From CAYMSF01 sp964542255 (lineage in GTDB: Bacteria > Verrucomicrobiota > Lentisphaeria > Victivallales > Victivallaceae): 45,945 nt of DNA. A program made the position numbers and the translations under genes. Positions 34,767-42,958 of this stretch are shown piece after piece. The notes beneath the pieces were generated by a model. The model ran no database searches. It saw only the letters and a list, made by a program, of their open reading frames with translations, and was not told where the DNA came from. Numbering within the stretch: position 1 is the first letter of the stretch; the number at the start of each line of letters is the position of its first letter. The stretch covers positions 1 through 45,945 of the forward strand of contig CAZITV010000004.1 in the NCBI GenBank assembly GCA_964542255.1, read 5' to 3'.

Positions 34767-36002
34767 ATGCGAACAGAAGAATGTTTTAGGCTCTATGAAC
34801 GGCTGTTTCATCAAATGGCCTTGATCTCGCCGGAACGCGATATGTCATCAATGGCGGCAAAACAGGAAATTATTGCGTTAGCCCAAAACAGCTTGTCGTA
34901 CCGGCCAGAGTGGATTCCAGAGCTAATTGTGGAGCAAATCAGAGAGATTCACCGGCCCGGATACCGCATTGAATTATTGAAAGCCGAAAGCTGGAGCGGC
35001 GTTGCCGCTGCGGCAAACTTATATATTCCCGCCTCCGTGGCATCGGGTCAGCAGTGCCCGTTAATCATTATTTGCTGCGGTCACGGCGCCGGAGGGAAAC
35101 TTAACCGCGGCTATCAGGCTATGGCAATCCGTTTAGCAAAGCAAGGCGCAATTGTATTAATGCCGGAAAATATCGGACAAGGCGAGCGTGTTGCGATGGA
35201 GCATTCTGATTGTCCTGGAGTTTTCGCCGCTGGTCTATCGGTGCAGGGCTTGATTGTTATGGAGACAGCCGGATGGTTGAATTGGGCGAAGCAACTGCCG
35301 ATGATAGACTCCCGCCGTATCGGGGTATGCGGTAATTCCGGTGGCGGCACATTAGCCATTTATCTTGCGCTGTTTAATCCTGAAGTATCGGCAATTGCTC
35401 CGACATCGTTTCCACCCAATTACGTTTTTTTCGCGAGCAAAGAGAAACGTGAATGCGACTGCAATATTATCCCGCGCTGCGTGGGGAGTTTTGATATTTG
35501 GGAAGTAGTTAGCGCGCTTTCACCCCGCCCGATTTTCATTAATCAAGGTAGTAATGACAATTTATATCCGGAAGATTTGTTTTTTTCTTCCGCGAGAAAA
35601 ATTCGTGAAGTATATTGCCGAATGAATGCCGCACGCAATTTTTCCGCCAGCGCAAAAACCGGCGGACATTTTTGGGATTCACCCCGCCGAATTATGATTT
35701 CTGAATTTTATCACAAATATTTTGACCTGGCTAAACCTGAGTTCGCCGAAGATAATTTGGATGAATGCCTTAATCAGGAAGCATTAATTTATGAGGAATG
35801 GCCGGATAAAGCTATCGGCACAGAACAAATTGCCGCCAATCTTTCCGGGGGGAAAATTATCGTGCCACTGCGTTTCGAAGAAATTTTTAAGCCGCGCTAT
35901 ACTCCTGCCAAAACGGAAGAAGGGGTATTTAGGAACGGCAGTAATTTACGAATTTTTGCACAATATGAAGCCTTTTTTGCGGCGCAATCCAATACGCACT
36001 AA
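34767..36002 (+). CDS. Alpha/beta hydrolase, acetylxylan-esterase/dienelactone-hydrolase type
   Basis: A 411-residue cytoplasmic alpha/beta hydrolase. The core has the oxyanion-hole region LIIICCGHGAGGK, the nucleophile elbow GVCGNSGGG with Ser191, an acid in INQGSNDNLYP (Asp264) and the histidine in GGHFWDSPRR (His301), which gives a complete Ser-Asp-His triad in the right order. This resembles the large serine esterases (acetylxylan-esterase and prolyl-oligopeptidase-like groups) found in polysaccharide clusters of PVC and Bacteroidetes bacteria. Position behind the GH78-like gene suggests it removes acyl groups from the same oligosaccharide. The last ~100 residues have no assigned fold. 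Confidence 0.75.
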   Translation: MRTEECFRLYERLFHQMALISPERDMSSMAAKQEIIALAQNSLSYRPEWIPELIVEQIREIHRPGYRIELLKAESWSGVAAAANLYIPASVASGQQCPLIIICCGHGAGGKLNRGYQAMAIRLAKQGAIVLMPENIGQGERVAMEHSDCPGVFAAGLSVQGLIVMETAGWLNWAKQLPMIDSRRIGVCGNSGGGTLAIYLALFNPEVSAIAPTSFPPNYVFFASKEKRECDCNIIPRCVGSFDIWEVVSALSPRPIFINQGSNDNLYPEDLFFSSARKIREVYCRMNAARNFSASAKTGGHFWDSPRRIMISEFYHKYFDLAKPEFAEDNLDECLNQEALIYEEWPDKAIGTEQIAANLSGGKIIVPLRFEEIFKPRYTPAKTEEGVFRNGSNLRIFAQYEAFFAAQSNTH

Positions 36003-36024
36003 GCCGGCTTTACTAACTGCCGTC

Positions 36025-36045
36025 TGATACCAATTCGTTATCATT
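36025..36045 (+). repeat. Partial copy C of the TAATACCA repeat family
   Basis: TGATACCAATTCGTTATCATT matches the first 19-20 bases of copies A and B with few differences. It overlaps the stop codon of the gene at 36041-36565. Short and only partial, so weaker than A and B. Confidence 0.4.
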
Positions 36046-36565
36046 CCGATTGAGCATCGCTTTTATTCTGCAACTGTTTTTGCCGTCTGCGGTACAGGCG
36101 CTTTTCATAAAATTTTCTCGTCATCCATAACGCCAAATAGTAGCCTATCACTGCAGAGACAATCCCCAGCAGAGCTCCGCCGGCAAAAAAAGCCAGAAAA
36201 AGCTGTTTGCCTAAATTAAAAATTTCATCATAAGACGGTGATGAAATCATCTTCCCCAGCTGACTGCTGATTTCACTATAATGAAGCGGAGAGCCAATCA
36301 AAAATCCACCCAGATAACACTGCAGCGTGTAAATCAAAGGAATGGTAAAATTATTGGTGATAAAGGTCGCGACAAACGCTGCCACCCGCGACCCCCGGCA
36401 CAAAAATGCCAACGGAATCGCCGCTGCAGTCTGAAAAAAGCATGGAATAAAAAAATTTACAAACAATCCGGCTGCCCAACCACGGGCAATGAATTCAGGT
36501 GTCTCTTTTTCCCTAAGTATTTTATACAACCAAAAGTTGATGCTGTGTTTCTTGAACCGCTTCAT
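36041..36565 (-). CDS. DUF2062 domain membrane protein
   Basis: A 174-residue membrane protein with three hydrophobic stretches (GLFVNFFIPCFFQTAAAIPL; VAAFVATFITNNFTIPLIYT; LFLAFFAGGALLGIVSAVIG) and a basic tail. The pattern, with WAAGLFVNF early and TNNFTIPLIY in the middle, fits the DUF2062 family, often found near glycosyltransferases. Its function is unknown. It overlaps the stop of ribD by four bases (ATGA), so the two are co-translated. Its own stop lies inside a partial dispersed repeat. Confidence 0.75.
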   Translation of the reverse strand: MKRFKKHSINFWLYKILREKETPEFIARGWAAGLFVNFFIPCFFQTAAAIPLAFLCRGSRVAAFVATFITNNFTIPLIYTLQCYLGGFLIGSPLHYSEISSQLGKMISSPSYDEIFNLGKQLFLAFFAGGALLGIVSAVIGYYLALWMTRKFYEKRLYRRRQKQLQNKSDAQSE

Positions 36566-37614
36566 ATTTTCCCTGATGCAGTATGCTTCACCGGGCGCCC
36601 GGTGATAATCAGGTCGTCACCTGATTGTTCAATCTTTAAGTCAGACAAATTGGTAGCATCCGCTAAATCCACAGGGTTACATCCACCCACAACCGGAACA
36701 CTGTCCCTGCCACCCAAAATTTTCGGAGCTAGATGAAATTCCACCAAATCAACGACCCCGGCATTAAGCACTGCAGCGGCCAATTCTCCGCCTCCTTCGA
36801 TCAATAGCGCTGTTACATTTTCTGCACCTAATCCTAACATCAACTGCCGCCATTCCTTATCAGCAGCAGGTGACACCACTTCGGGAATAACACCGAGTGG
36901 CAGTAGAACCGCCACATCCGCCGCGGTCAGCGTCTGTGATACGATAATTCGACGCGGTTGACGCCAATCTGCAATATCCCGCACCGTCAAAGCCGGATGG
37001 TCAATTCGTGCGGTATTACCGCCAATCATAATGGCGTCTGCCCATTGCCGGAGTCGTTGTACCCGCTGTCGTGCCGCTTCTCCGGTTATCCACTTTGATT
37101 GACCTGCTGCGGTAGCGATTTTGCCATCCAAAGTTGCGGCCATTTTTAGGATTACGTAAGGTGATTTAGTAGTTATCCATTTAAAGAATGCACTATTCAT
37201 AGAGTCACAAACATCTTTTTCAACACCGGTCTGGACTTCGATTCCGGCATCGCGCAATATTTCCACCCCCCTGCCGGCATGAGCTGGATTGGGGTCTATG
37301 GAGCCGATACAAACTCTGCGGATTCCTGCTTGAATTATCGCATCGGTACAAGGCGGGGTTCTACCGTATGTACAGCATGGTTCCATTGTCACAAATAATT
37401 CCGCATCTCCCGGCAATTCAGTACAATTATTTAACGCATTTATTTCTGCGTGTGGCTTGCCTGCCTGAGCATGAAATCCTGCACCAATGATTTGCGAATT
37501 TTTTACAATTACTGCGCCTACCAGCGGGTTTGGACTAGTGCGGCCAAAGCCTTGCTCTGCCTGCAAAATTGCGGCCCGCATATAATAATTGTCCGTGTTT
37601 ACGATTTCTGCCAT
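36562..37614 (-). CDS. ribD: Riboflavin biosynthesis deaminase/reductase
   Basis: Bifunctional enzyme for the second and third steps of riboflavin synthesis from GTP. The N-terminal cytidine-deaminase-like domain has the zinc motif HAEINAL and PCCTYGRTPPC. The C-terminal reductase domain includes ILKMAATLDGKIATAAGQSK, WITGEAARQRVQRLRQWADA and IEGGGELAAAVLNAGVVDL. The 350-residue length is normal. An AGGGAT site precedes the ATG. No FMN riboswitch was recognised upstream, and no other rib genes are in the window. Confidence 0.95.
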   Translation of the reverse strand: MAEIVNTDNYYMRAAILQAEQGFGRTSPNPLVGAVIVKNSQIIGAGFHAQAGKPHAEINALNNCTELPGDAELFVTMEPCCTYGRTPPCTDAIIQAGIRRVCIGSIDPNPAHAGRGVEILRDAGIEVQTGVEKDVCDSMNSAFFKWITTKSPYVILKMAATLDGKIATAAGQSKWITGEAARQRVQRLRQWADAIMIGGNTARIDHPALTVRDIADWRQPRRIIVSQTLTAADVAVLLPLGVIPEVVSPAADKEWRQLMLGLGAENVTALLIEGGGELAAAVLNAGVVDLVEFHLAPKILGGRDSVPVVGGCNPVDLADATNLSDLKIEQSGDDLIITGRPVKHTASGKI

Positions 37615-38008
37615 AAATTTTATCCCTAAATACGCCTTAAAGTTGCTTTGTTAATGCGCTGCGGCTAAATGGTTATTCTCAACAGCGTAATAAAATAGCC
37701 TCTTTTTTACTTTTTTAAAGAGCTGATTGCAAATGCGGTTCTTGAAATTTTTGTCCGACAGCGCAATTGCGGTTTGGATTAATATCAATCCGAATGTAGT
37801 GCAAGGCCGCGCATCTCGTTGTTCTAAACTGCAATATATGCGAATTTTTCAACAGGTTTCGCATTTAGCCTTTGATATTATTCTTTACTGATTTGGAATT
37901 TACGTGAATTGAATTAAATTAATCTGAAGTTTTTTCAGTAAATTGTTAGTTAATAAGATAAATTTTAAATTACTATTTAAAATTAAAGCAGCAGATATAA
38001 AGATTTAA
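37615..38008. other. 394-base intergenic region upstream of ribD and the BamD-like gene
   Basis: Divergent promoter region. No open frame looks coding. It includes a possible weak fifth copy of the dispersed repeat (TAATATCAATCCG at 37780-37792) and an 8-bp imperfect inverted repeat around it. No structured riboswitch was recognised. Confidence 0.4.
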
Positions 38009-39124
38009 ATGAAATATTGTTACAATTATGGCGTTCTGATGATGATTGCGGCATTCAGCTTGATTGCCGTAACGCGGGCTTCTGCCTCCGATAGCGAGGC
38101 TAGCATATCCTATAAAGAAGGTCTGGAGTTGTATGCCAAAGGCAATTATTACAGTGCCGCCAAAAAATTTCTTGACGCTGAGCTTTATGCCGACACTGCC
38201 GCGATGAAGGCAGATTCCGTCAAAGAAGCGGCCCGCAGTTACCGCGCTGAAAAAATGTACTTCAAAGAATTTGAGTGCATTGAAAAGCTGATTAACGGTT
38301 ATCCAGCTCAAATTGATTTTGTGCCAATGGTTGAGCGTGAATATGAAATTGGCGATGAATACTATACCGGATACAGGGACCCGGAATTTTGGGCATTTCG
38401 CTGGGTACCATGGCTCCGCGGGCCAGACCGTTCAATTGAAATATATGAAAAAGCGCTAAAACATGCGCCCTATGCTCATTTTGCGCCAATGTCAAAACTG
38501 CGGGTGGCAGTATTGCTGATTGAAAACCGTAAAATTGACAAAGCTCTGGAATATCTGCGTGAAATTATTAAACAACATCCGGATTCGCCCGCCTGTAAAT
38601 ACGCCTACTTAGAACTATGCAACGCGCTGTATCAACTTTCACAAAAAGGCGATGGCGATGGCAAATACAACCGCGAAGCGGTAACGGTGCTGAATACCTT
38701 TTTGACCAAATACCCCGATGCGCCGGAATGCGACTGGGTGCGGAAATGTTTATTAAAAACCAAAGATATCAATGCGCAACGGCTCTACGGTATTGCCAGT
38801 TTTTACCATCGAATTGGTCGTAATGAACCTGCAGAACGATATCTGAGTGATGTGATGAAACTCTATCCAGACTCGCTCGCCGCCGATAAATCCGAAGACA
38901 TGCTAACTAAAATTGACAAGACTTATGTTCCAGAAGGTTTTCGCCCGGAAATCCAGAGCCGCGAACAGAAATATCGCGAGATTCCGTTACCTCAGGAAGC
39001 ATCAGATACGCTGGTTGTTCCGGAAAACAGCAACGGCAAATGGTTGCTGCCTATAAAAGATTTGGGCCTTGGCAACAAGGACGATGTTAAGAAAGATAAT
39101 ATTAAGCCTGGAGTTCAATACTAA
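38009..39124 (+). CDS. BamD-like exported TPR protein
   Basis: A 371-residue protein with a signal peptide (LMMIAAFSLIAVTRASA, residues 10-26) but no lipobox cysteine, unlike classical BamD. The mature part is made of helical repeats: GLELYAKGNYYSAAKKFLDA opens the series, KALEYLREIIKQHPDSPACK follows, and FLTKYPDAPE and LSDVMKLYPDSLAADKS are later copies with the characteristic xxYPDS ends. This matches the BamD/YbgF class that holds outer-membrane assembly or cell-envelope complexes. The protein is longer than E. coli BamD (245 residues). The stop overlaps the LptE-like gene by one base, so they are co-translated. Confidence 0.7.
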   Translation: MKYCYNYGVLMMIAAFSLIAVTRASASDSEASISYKEGLELYAKGNYYSAAKKFLDAELYADTAAMKADSVKEAARSYRAEKMYFKEFECIEKLINGYPAQIDFVPMVEREYEIGDEYYTGYRDPEFWAFRWVPWLRGPDRSIEIYEKALKHAPYAHFAPMSKLRVAVLLIENRKIDKALEYLREIIKQHPDSPACKYAYLELCNALYQLSQKGDGDGKYNREAVTVLNTFLTKYPDAPECDWVRKCLLKTKDINAQRLYGIASFYHRIGRNEPAERYLSDVMKLYPDSLAADKSEDMLTKIDKTYVPEGFRPEIQSREQKYREIPLPQEASDTLVVPENSNGKWLLPIKDLGLGNKDDVKKDNIKPGVQY

Positions 39125-39645
39125 TGAAAATAAAATTTTTGCTGCTGTCCGGTATCGCCCTTGTGATGGCAGTTGCCCTTGCCGGCTGTAACTATAAATT
39201 GGGGAATGTCGCACATCCGCAGATTAAAACCATCGCCATTGCGCCGGTCATCAACGAAACCACCGCATACAACGCCTCGGCACAAATGCGCGGAATGCTT
39301 TGCGACCAATTTATGTTTGACGGCTCTCTGAAAATCAAAGATTTAAACAGCGCCGACTGCATACTTTATGCAAAAATTCTTGAACTAACCAGTCAGGAAG
39401 TGATGGATCAGACCTATAATGGCAACCAAACTTACCGGCCGGCGGAGTGGAAACTTACAATAAAAGCCGAATATTCGGTAATCCTGCCCGGGCGCAAAGA
39501 TGCCCTGGTGGAAAAACGTGTCGTCGAAGGCTCTGCCAACTATCAAGTTCAGGCAGACCAGGAGACCAATAAACAGCGCGGCATCATGATGGCTTGCCGG
39601 GATGCGGCACAAAAAATGGTTCAATATACTACTGAGGCGTTCTAG
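39124..39645 (+). CDS. LptE-like LPS-assembly lipoprotein
   Basis: A 173-residue lipoprotein. The signal sequence ends at the lipobox LAGC (Cys22), followed by NYKLG. Then IKTIAIAPVINETTAYNAS, the LptE-type strand region, and the C-terminal TNKQRGIMMACRDAAQKMVQ with helix character fit LptE, which plugs LptD in the outer membrane. LptD itself is not in the window. The identity rests on pattern, not on close similarity. It is co-translated with the BamD-like gene. A hairpin follows directly. Confidence 0.72.
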   Translation: MKIKFLLLSGIALVMAVALAGCNYKLGNVAHPQIKTIAIAPVINETTAYNASAQMRGMLCDQFMFDGSLKIKDLNSADCILYAKILELTSQEVMDQTYNGNQTYRPAEWKLTIKAEYSVILPGRKDALVEKRVVEGSANYQVQADQETNKQRGIMMACRDAAQKMVQYTTEAF

Positions 39646-39664
39646 ATTATTTATAACGCGCCTC
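39634..39664 (+). terminator. Hairpin at the end of the LptE-like gene, possible weak terminator
   Basis: GAGGCGTT at 39634-39641 pairs with AACGC...CCTC at 39655-39664 with a two-base bulge. The stem overlaps the last codons of the gene. A clear T-run is missing, so read-through into dapB is likely. Confidence 0.35.
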
Positions 39665-39695
39665 TCAATATTTATCTCTATAATTAGGAGCAGCA

Positions 39696-40499
39696 ATGAT
39701 TAGAATTGTTATTATCGGTGCCGCCGGCCGCATGGGAAGAAGATTAGTCGCAAATACTCTTGAGTCAAACGATTTGGAACTAGTCGGAGCAGTCGAAGCA
39801 GCGGGCAATCCCACTATCGGCACCGATGCAGGAATACTTGCTGGCTGCAAAGAATGCGGCATAAAAATTACCTCAGAGTTAAAGCCTCTGCTCGCCAATG
39901 CCGATGCCGTTATTAATTTCAGCACCGGCTCAGTGGTTGCTGATAGTCAGTGCGCGGTTGACTCGGGTGTGTCAGTTGTTATCGGCACCACAGCATTACC
40001 TGAGTCCGATAAAATGAAATTGCAGGAACTGACGGCAAAAGGCGGTAAAATCGTCTTGGCACCCAATATGAGCATCGGTGTAAACTTACTGTTTCACATT
40101 GCCGGCAAAGTTACACAAGTTCTTGGTGATGAATATGATATCGAAATCGTGGAAATGCACCATAATCAGAAAAAAGATGCTCCCAGCGGCACTGCCGTCA
40201 GACTTGGAGAAATTATCGCTGCAGCCAAAGATTCCAACTACAGCGATGTAGTCGTCCACGGCAGAGATGGCATTACCGGTGCCAGAACTAGAAAAGAAAT
40301 TGGTATGCACGCGGTACGCGGCGGTGATGTAGTCGGCGACCACACTGTAATTTTTGCCACTGGCGGAGAACGCGTGGAATTGACTCACAAAGCGTCCAGC
40401 CGCGACACCTTCGCCAAAGGAGCGCTCCGCGCCGCCAGATTTCTTTATTCCGCCAAAGCCGGTCTTTATGATATGCAGGATGTGCTGGGGTTAAGATAG
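39696..40499 (+). CDS. dapB: 4-hydroxy-tetrahydrodipicolinate reductase
   Basis: NAD(P)H-dependent enzyme of lysine and diaminopimelate synthesis. The 267-residue protein has the nucleotide-binding GAAGRMGRRLV at the start, and the signature EMHHNQKKDAPSGTAVRLGE in the catalytic domain, with the His-His and Lys pair. An AGGAG ribosome site lies upstream of the ATG. Its product feeds meso-diaminopimelate, which the MurE at the end of this window is predicted to use. Confidence 0.96.
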   Translation: MIRIVIIGAAGRMGRRLVANTLESNDLELVGAVEAAGNPTIGTDAGILAGCKECGIKITSELKPLLANADAVINFSTGSVVADSQCAVDSGVSVVIGTTALPESDKMKLQELTAKGGKIVLAPNMSIGVNLLFHIAGKVTQVLGDEYDIEIVEMHHNQKKDAPSGTAVRLGEIIAAAKDSNYSDVVVHGRDGITGARTRKEIGMHAVRGGDVVGDHTVIFATGGERVELTHKASSRDTFAKGALRAARFLYSAKAGLYDMQDVLGLR

Positions 40500-40509
40500 T
40501 TTTTACTGT

Positions 40510-40535
40510 AAAACCAACTCTTTGCGGTTGATTTT
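40510..40535 (+). terminator. Putative terminator after dapB
   Basis: AAAACCAAC pairs with GTTGATTTT (one mismatch) around TCTTTGCG, ending in a T4 run. It lies 11 bases after the dapB stop. The stem is AT-rich, so it is likely weak. Confidence 0.35.
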
Positions 40536-40593
40536 CAACAGAATCACGCTAATTTTAGTAGTCAAGAAATAAGATATTATAAACAGGATGGTT

Positions 40594-41403
40594 ATGGAAA
40601 CGTCGGATATTAAAGTATTAATCATTACCGGTTTCGGTTTGAATTGCGAAAAAGAGACTGCGACCGCTTTCCGTTACTGCGGCGCAGTGCCGGAGTTGGT
40701 GCATTTAAACGATTTACTTAGCGGCAAACGCGAGTTGAAAGAGTTTCACATTCTCGCTTTTATTGGCGGATTTTCATTCGGCGACCATCTCGGCGCAGGA
40801 ACCATCTTTGCCAACCGGGTAAAATTTCGTCTGCGTGGTCAGTTGGAACAGTTTATCAGTGATGGAAAGCTTGTTATTGGCATCTGCAACGGGTTTCAAA
40901 CCTTATCACGGCTGGGAATGGTTCCGGCGCTGAACGGTAAATATTTTACCCAGCAGGCGGCATTGGCGCACAATGATTGCGGTACTTTCCGGGATGACTG
41001 GTGTAATTTAGTCGCGAACCCCTCTTCCCCGTGTATTTTTACGCGCGGTATCACTACGGTGCGGTTACCCATTCGCCACGGCGAAGGTAAATTCGTCGCC
41101 GACGAGCAAACCATGGCAGAAATTGAAAGTAAAAATTTAGTAGCGCTGCGTTATGCCAATTCCAATGGCAGCGTTGCCACGGATTTTCCAGCGTTGCCTA
41201 ACGGTTCGCTCAATTCTATCGCCGGAATTTGCGATGAAACGGGTCGATTATTCGGCCTGATGCCGCACCCGGAAGCGTTCTTGTCGCCATTTAACTCCCC
41301 CACTTGGACGCTGGATAAATTGACCGGAAAATTGCCGGATGAGGGCGAAGGAGTAGTATTTTTCCGTAATGCGGTTAACTTTGTTGCCGCCAATGGTAAA
41401 TAA
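40594..41403 (+). CDS. purQ: Phosphoribosylformylglycinamidine synthase, glutaminase subunit
   Basis: Class I glutamine amidotransferase that supplies ammonia for the fourth step of purine synthesis. Motifs are VLIITGFGLNCEKE, IGGFSFGDHLGAG, the nucleophile elbow GICNGFQTL with Cys98, and the His-x-Glu pair in MPHPEAF near residue 228. The 269 residues are longer than the ~227 of Bacillus PurQ. An ATG at 40588 is possible, but AGGA overlaps it and lies 5 bases before the ATG at 40594, so the later start is preferred. purL and purS are not in the window. Confidence 0.92.
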   Translation: METSDIKVLIITGFGLNCEKETATAFRYCGAVPELVHLNDLLSGKRELKEFHILAFIGGFSFGDHLGAGTIFANRVKFRLRGQLEQFISDGKLVIGICNGFQTLSRLGMVPALNGKYFTQQAALAHNDCGTFRDDWCNLVANPSSPCIFTRGITTVRLPIRHGEGKFVADEQTMAEIESKNLVALRYANSNGSVATDFPALPNGSLNSIAGICDETGRLFGLMPHPEAFLSPFNSPTWTLDKLTGKLPDEGEGVVFFRNAVNFVAANGK

Positions 41404-41424
41404 ATAAAATTATTAGGAACTTTC

Positions 41425-42000
41425 ATGTTTAAACAAATTATTCTGATGTTGGTTGCTGCTATATTTACAGTATTATTTGGCTGCGCCCGTGATTTGCAGG
41501 TATCAGAAGTGCTGCAGCAGCCGCTCGGCAGTAAATTATACACCAAATGCAATCTCTGGTATCAGAATCCTGACGATATTTCCTGCAAGAATATTCAAAA
41601 CGGCAAATTCATTCCCTTCGGTACCCCAATTGAAGTCACAACAGCAAATCAGTACCGGCTAATTTTTAAAGACACGCAGGGTATTGAATACCGGATTAAC
41701 TATGACCGGCAGTTGATGATGGAACCAATGCAGTCGTTTATGCGGCAAATTATCTCAATCCAGGATAAAAATGAATTGATTAAAGGCATCGCCCCGGAAG
41801 TCGTCAGCAAAATCGAAAAAGGCATTGTCACTCCCGGTATGACCAGAAAAGAGGTGCTGCTGGCGTATGGCAAACCGCCGGTGTTCCGCACTCCCACGCT
41901 GGACAATAGCACGTGGATTTACTGGATTGATGAGGCCTCCACCATCCGGGTGGTATTCCGCGCTGATAAAGTCAAAGTAATTTTAAATATCAACGACTAA
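41425..42000 (+). CDS. Lipoprotein with SmpA/BamE-like C-terminal domain
   Basis: A 191-residue protein. The signal peptide ends in LFGC (Cys20), so it is probably a lipoprotein. The middle has an uncharacterised beta-rich part including GIEYRINYDRQLMM. Residues ~135-190 look like the SmpA/OmlA (BamE) domain: IVTPGMTRKEVLLAYGKPP followed by STWIYWID and two terminal strands. Together with the BamD-like and LptE-like genes upstream it points to outer-membrane assembly. AGGAA is the ribosome site. Confidence 0.72.
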   Translation: MFKQIILMLVAAIFTVLFGCARDLQVSEVLQQPLGSKLYTKCNLWYQNPDDISCKNIQNGKFIPFGTPIEVTTANQYRLIFKDTQGIEYRINYDRQLMMEPMQSFMRQIISIQDKNELIKGIAPEVVSKIEKGIVTPGMTRKEVLLAYGKPPVFRTPTLDNSTWIYWIDEASTIRVVFRADKVKVILNIND

Positions 42001-42016
42001 TTTCCAGGAAATAACC

Positions 42017-42958
42017 ATGAGCAAAAAAGCTATTTTAGTTACCGGCGGCGGCGGTTTTATCGGTTCACATCTCTGCGAACGCTTGCTGAACGATGGTCAT
42101 GATGTAATTTGCGTGGATAATTTCTATACCGGGTCAAAAGATAATATCCGCCATTTGCTTCCTCATCCAAATTTTGAACTGATCCGTCACGATATTACTA
42201 TACCGCTCTATCTGGAGGTTAACGCAATTTACAATCTTGCCTGTCCGGCATCACCAATACATTATCAAAACAATCCGATTCACACCACCAAAACCTGTGT
42301 TATGGGAGCGATTAATATGCTCGGCATCGCACAGCGGCTCAAAGTGCCGATTCTCCAGTCCTCAACTTCAGAAGTTTACGGCAACCCTCTGGAACACCCG
42401 CAAAAAGAGAGTTACTGGGGCAACGTCAACTGCAACGGTCTGCGCAGTTGTTATGACGAAGGCAAACGCTGTGCTGAAACATTGTTTTTTGACTACAACC
42501 GCCAAGCCGGCGTTCAAATCAAGGTAGTGCGGATTTTCAACACTTACGGGCCGCGGATGCTGCCGGATGACGGGCGTGTCGTCAGCAATTTTATCACTCA
42601 AGCGCTGGCAAATAAAGCCATCACCATTTATGGTGACGGCTCACAAACCCGCAGTTTTTGCTATGTTTCAGATTTGGTTGAAGGGTTAGTGCGGATGATG
42701 GCAACGCCGAAAGAGGTTACCGGTCCGATTAACTTGGGCAATCCGGGTGAATTTACTATGCTGGAACTGGCGCAGTTGATTATTGATATGACCGGCTCAA
42801 AATCGAAACTGGTTTTCAGACCGCTGCCGGAAGACGACCCGGCAAAACGCAAACCGGATATCACCAAAGCAACTGAAACGCTTGGATGGAAGCCAACCGT
42901 CAAATTGCGTGATGGATTAAAACCAACCATTGAATATTTTGACTCAATAATGAAATGA
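42017..42958 (+). CDS. UDP-glucuronate decarboxylase (UDP-xylose synthase)
   Basis: NAD-dependent SDR enzyme that makes UDP-xylose from UDP-glucuronate. The 313 residues have the Gly-rich TGGGGFIGSH, the UXS mark NLACPASPIHYQ, TSEVYGNPLEHPQKESYWG and the catalytic SCYDEGKR (Tyr-x3-Lys), then RIFNTYGPRM and GDGSQTRSFCYVSDLVEG. This set separates UXS from GalE- and RmlB-type enzymes. The family's usual VNPIG appears as VNCNG. The UDP-xylose may be for surface glycans. It overlaps murF by four bases. The symbol uxs is used for eukaryotic forms, so I leave it blank. Confidence 0.93.
   Translation: MSKKAILVTGGGGFIGSHLCERLLNDGHDVICVDNFYTGSKDNIRHLLPHPNFELIRHDITIPLYLEVNAIYNLACPASPIHYQNNPIHTTKTCVMGAINMLGIAQRLKVPILQSSTSEVYGNPLEHPQKESYWGNVNCNGLRSCYDEGKRCAETLFFDYNRQAGVQIKVVRIFNTYGPRMLPDDGRVVSNFITQALANKAITIYGDGSQTRSFCYVSDLVEGLVRMMATPKEVTGPINLGNPGEFTMLELAQLIIDMTGSKSKLVFRPLPEDDPAKRKPDITKATETLGWKPTVKLRDGLKPTIEYFDSIMK

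Noticed and set aside
37780..37792. Possible fifth copy of the dispersed repeat (TAATATCAATCCG)
   Set aside because: Similarity stops after about 13 bases with two mismatches, so chance cannot be excluded.
37615..38008. Search for an FMN riboswitch upstream of ribD
   Set aside because: None of the conserved RFN blocks could be recognised in the region.
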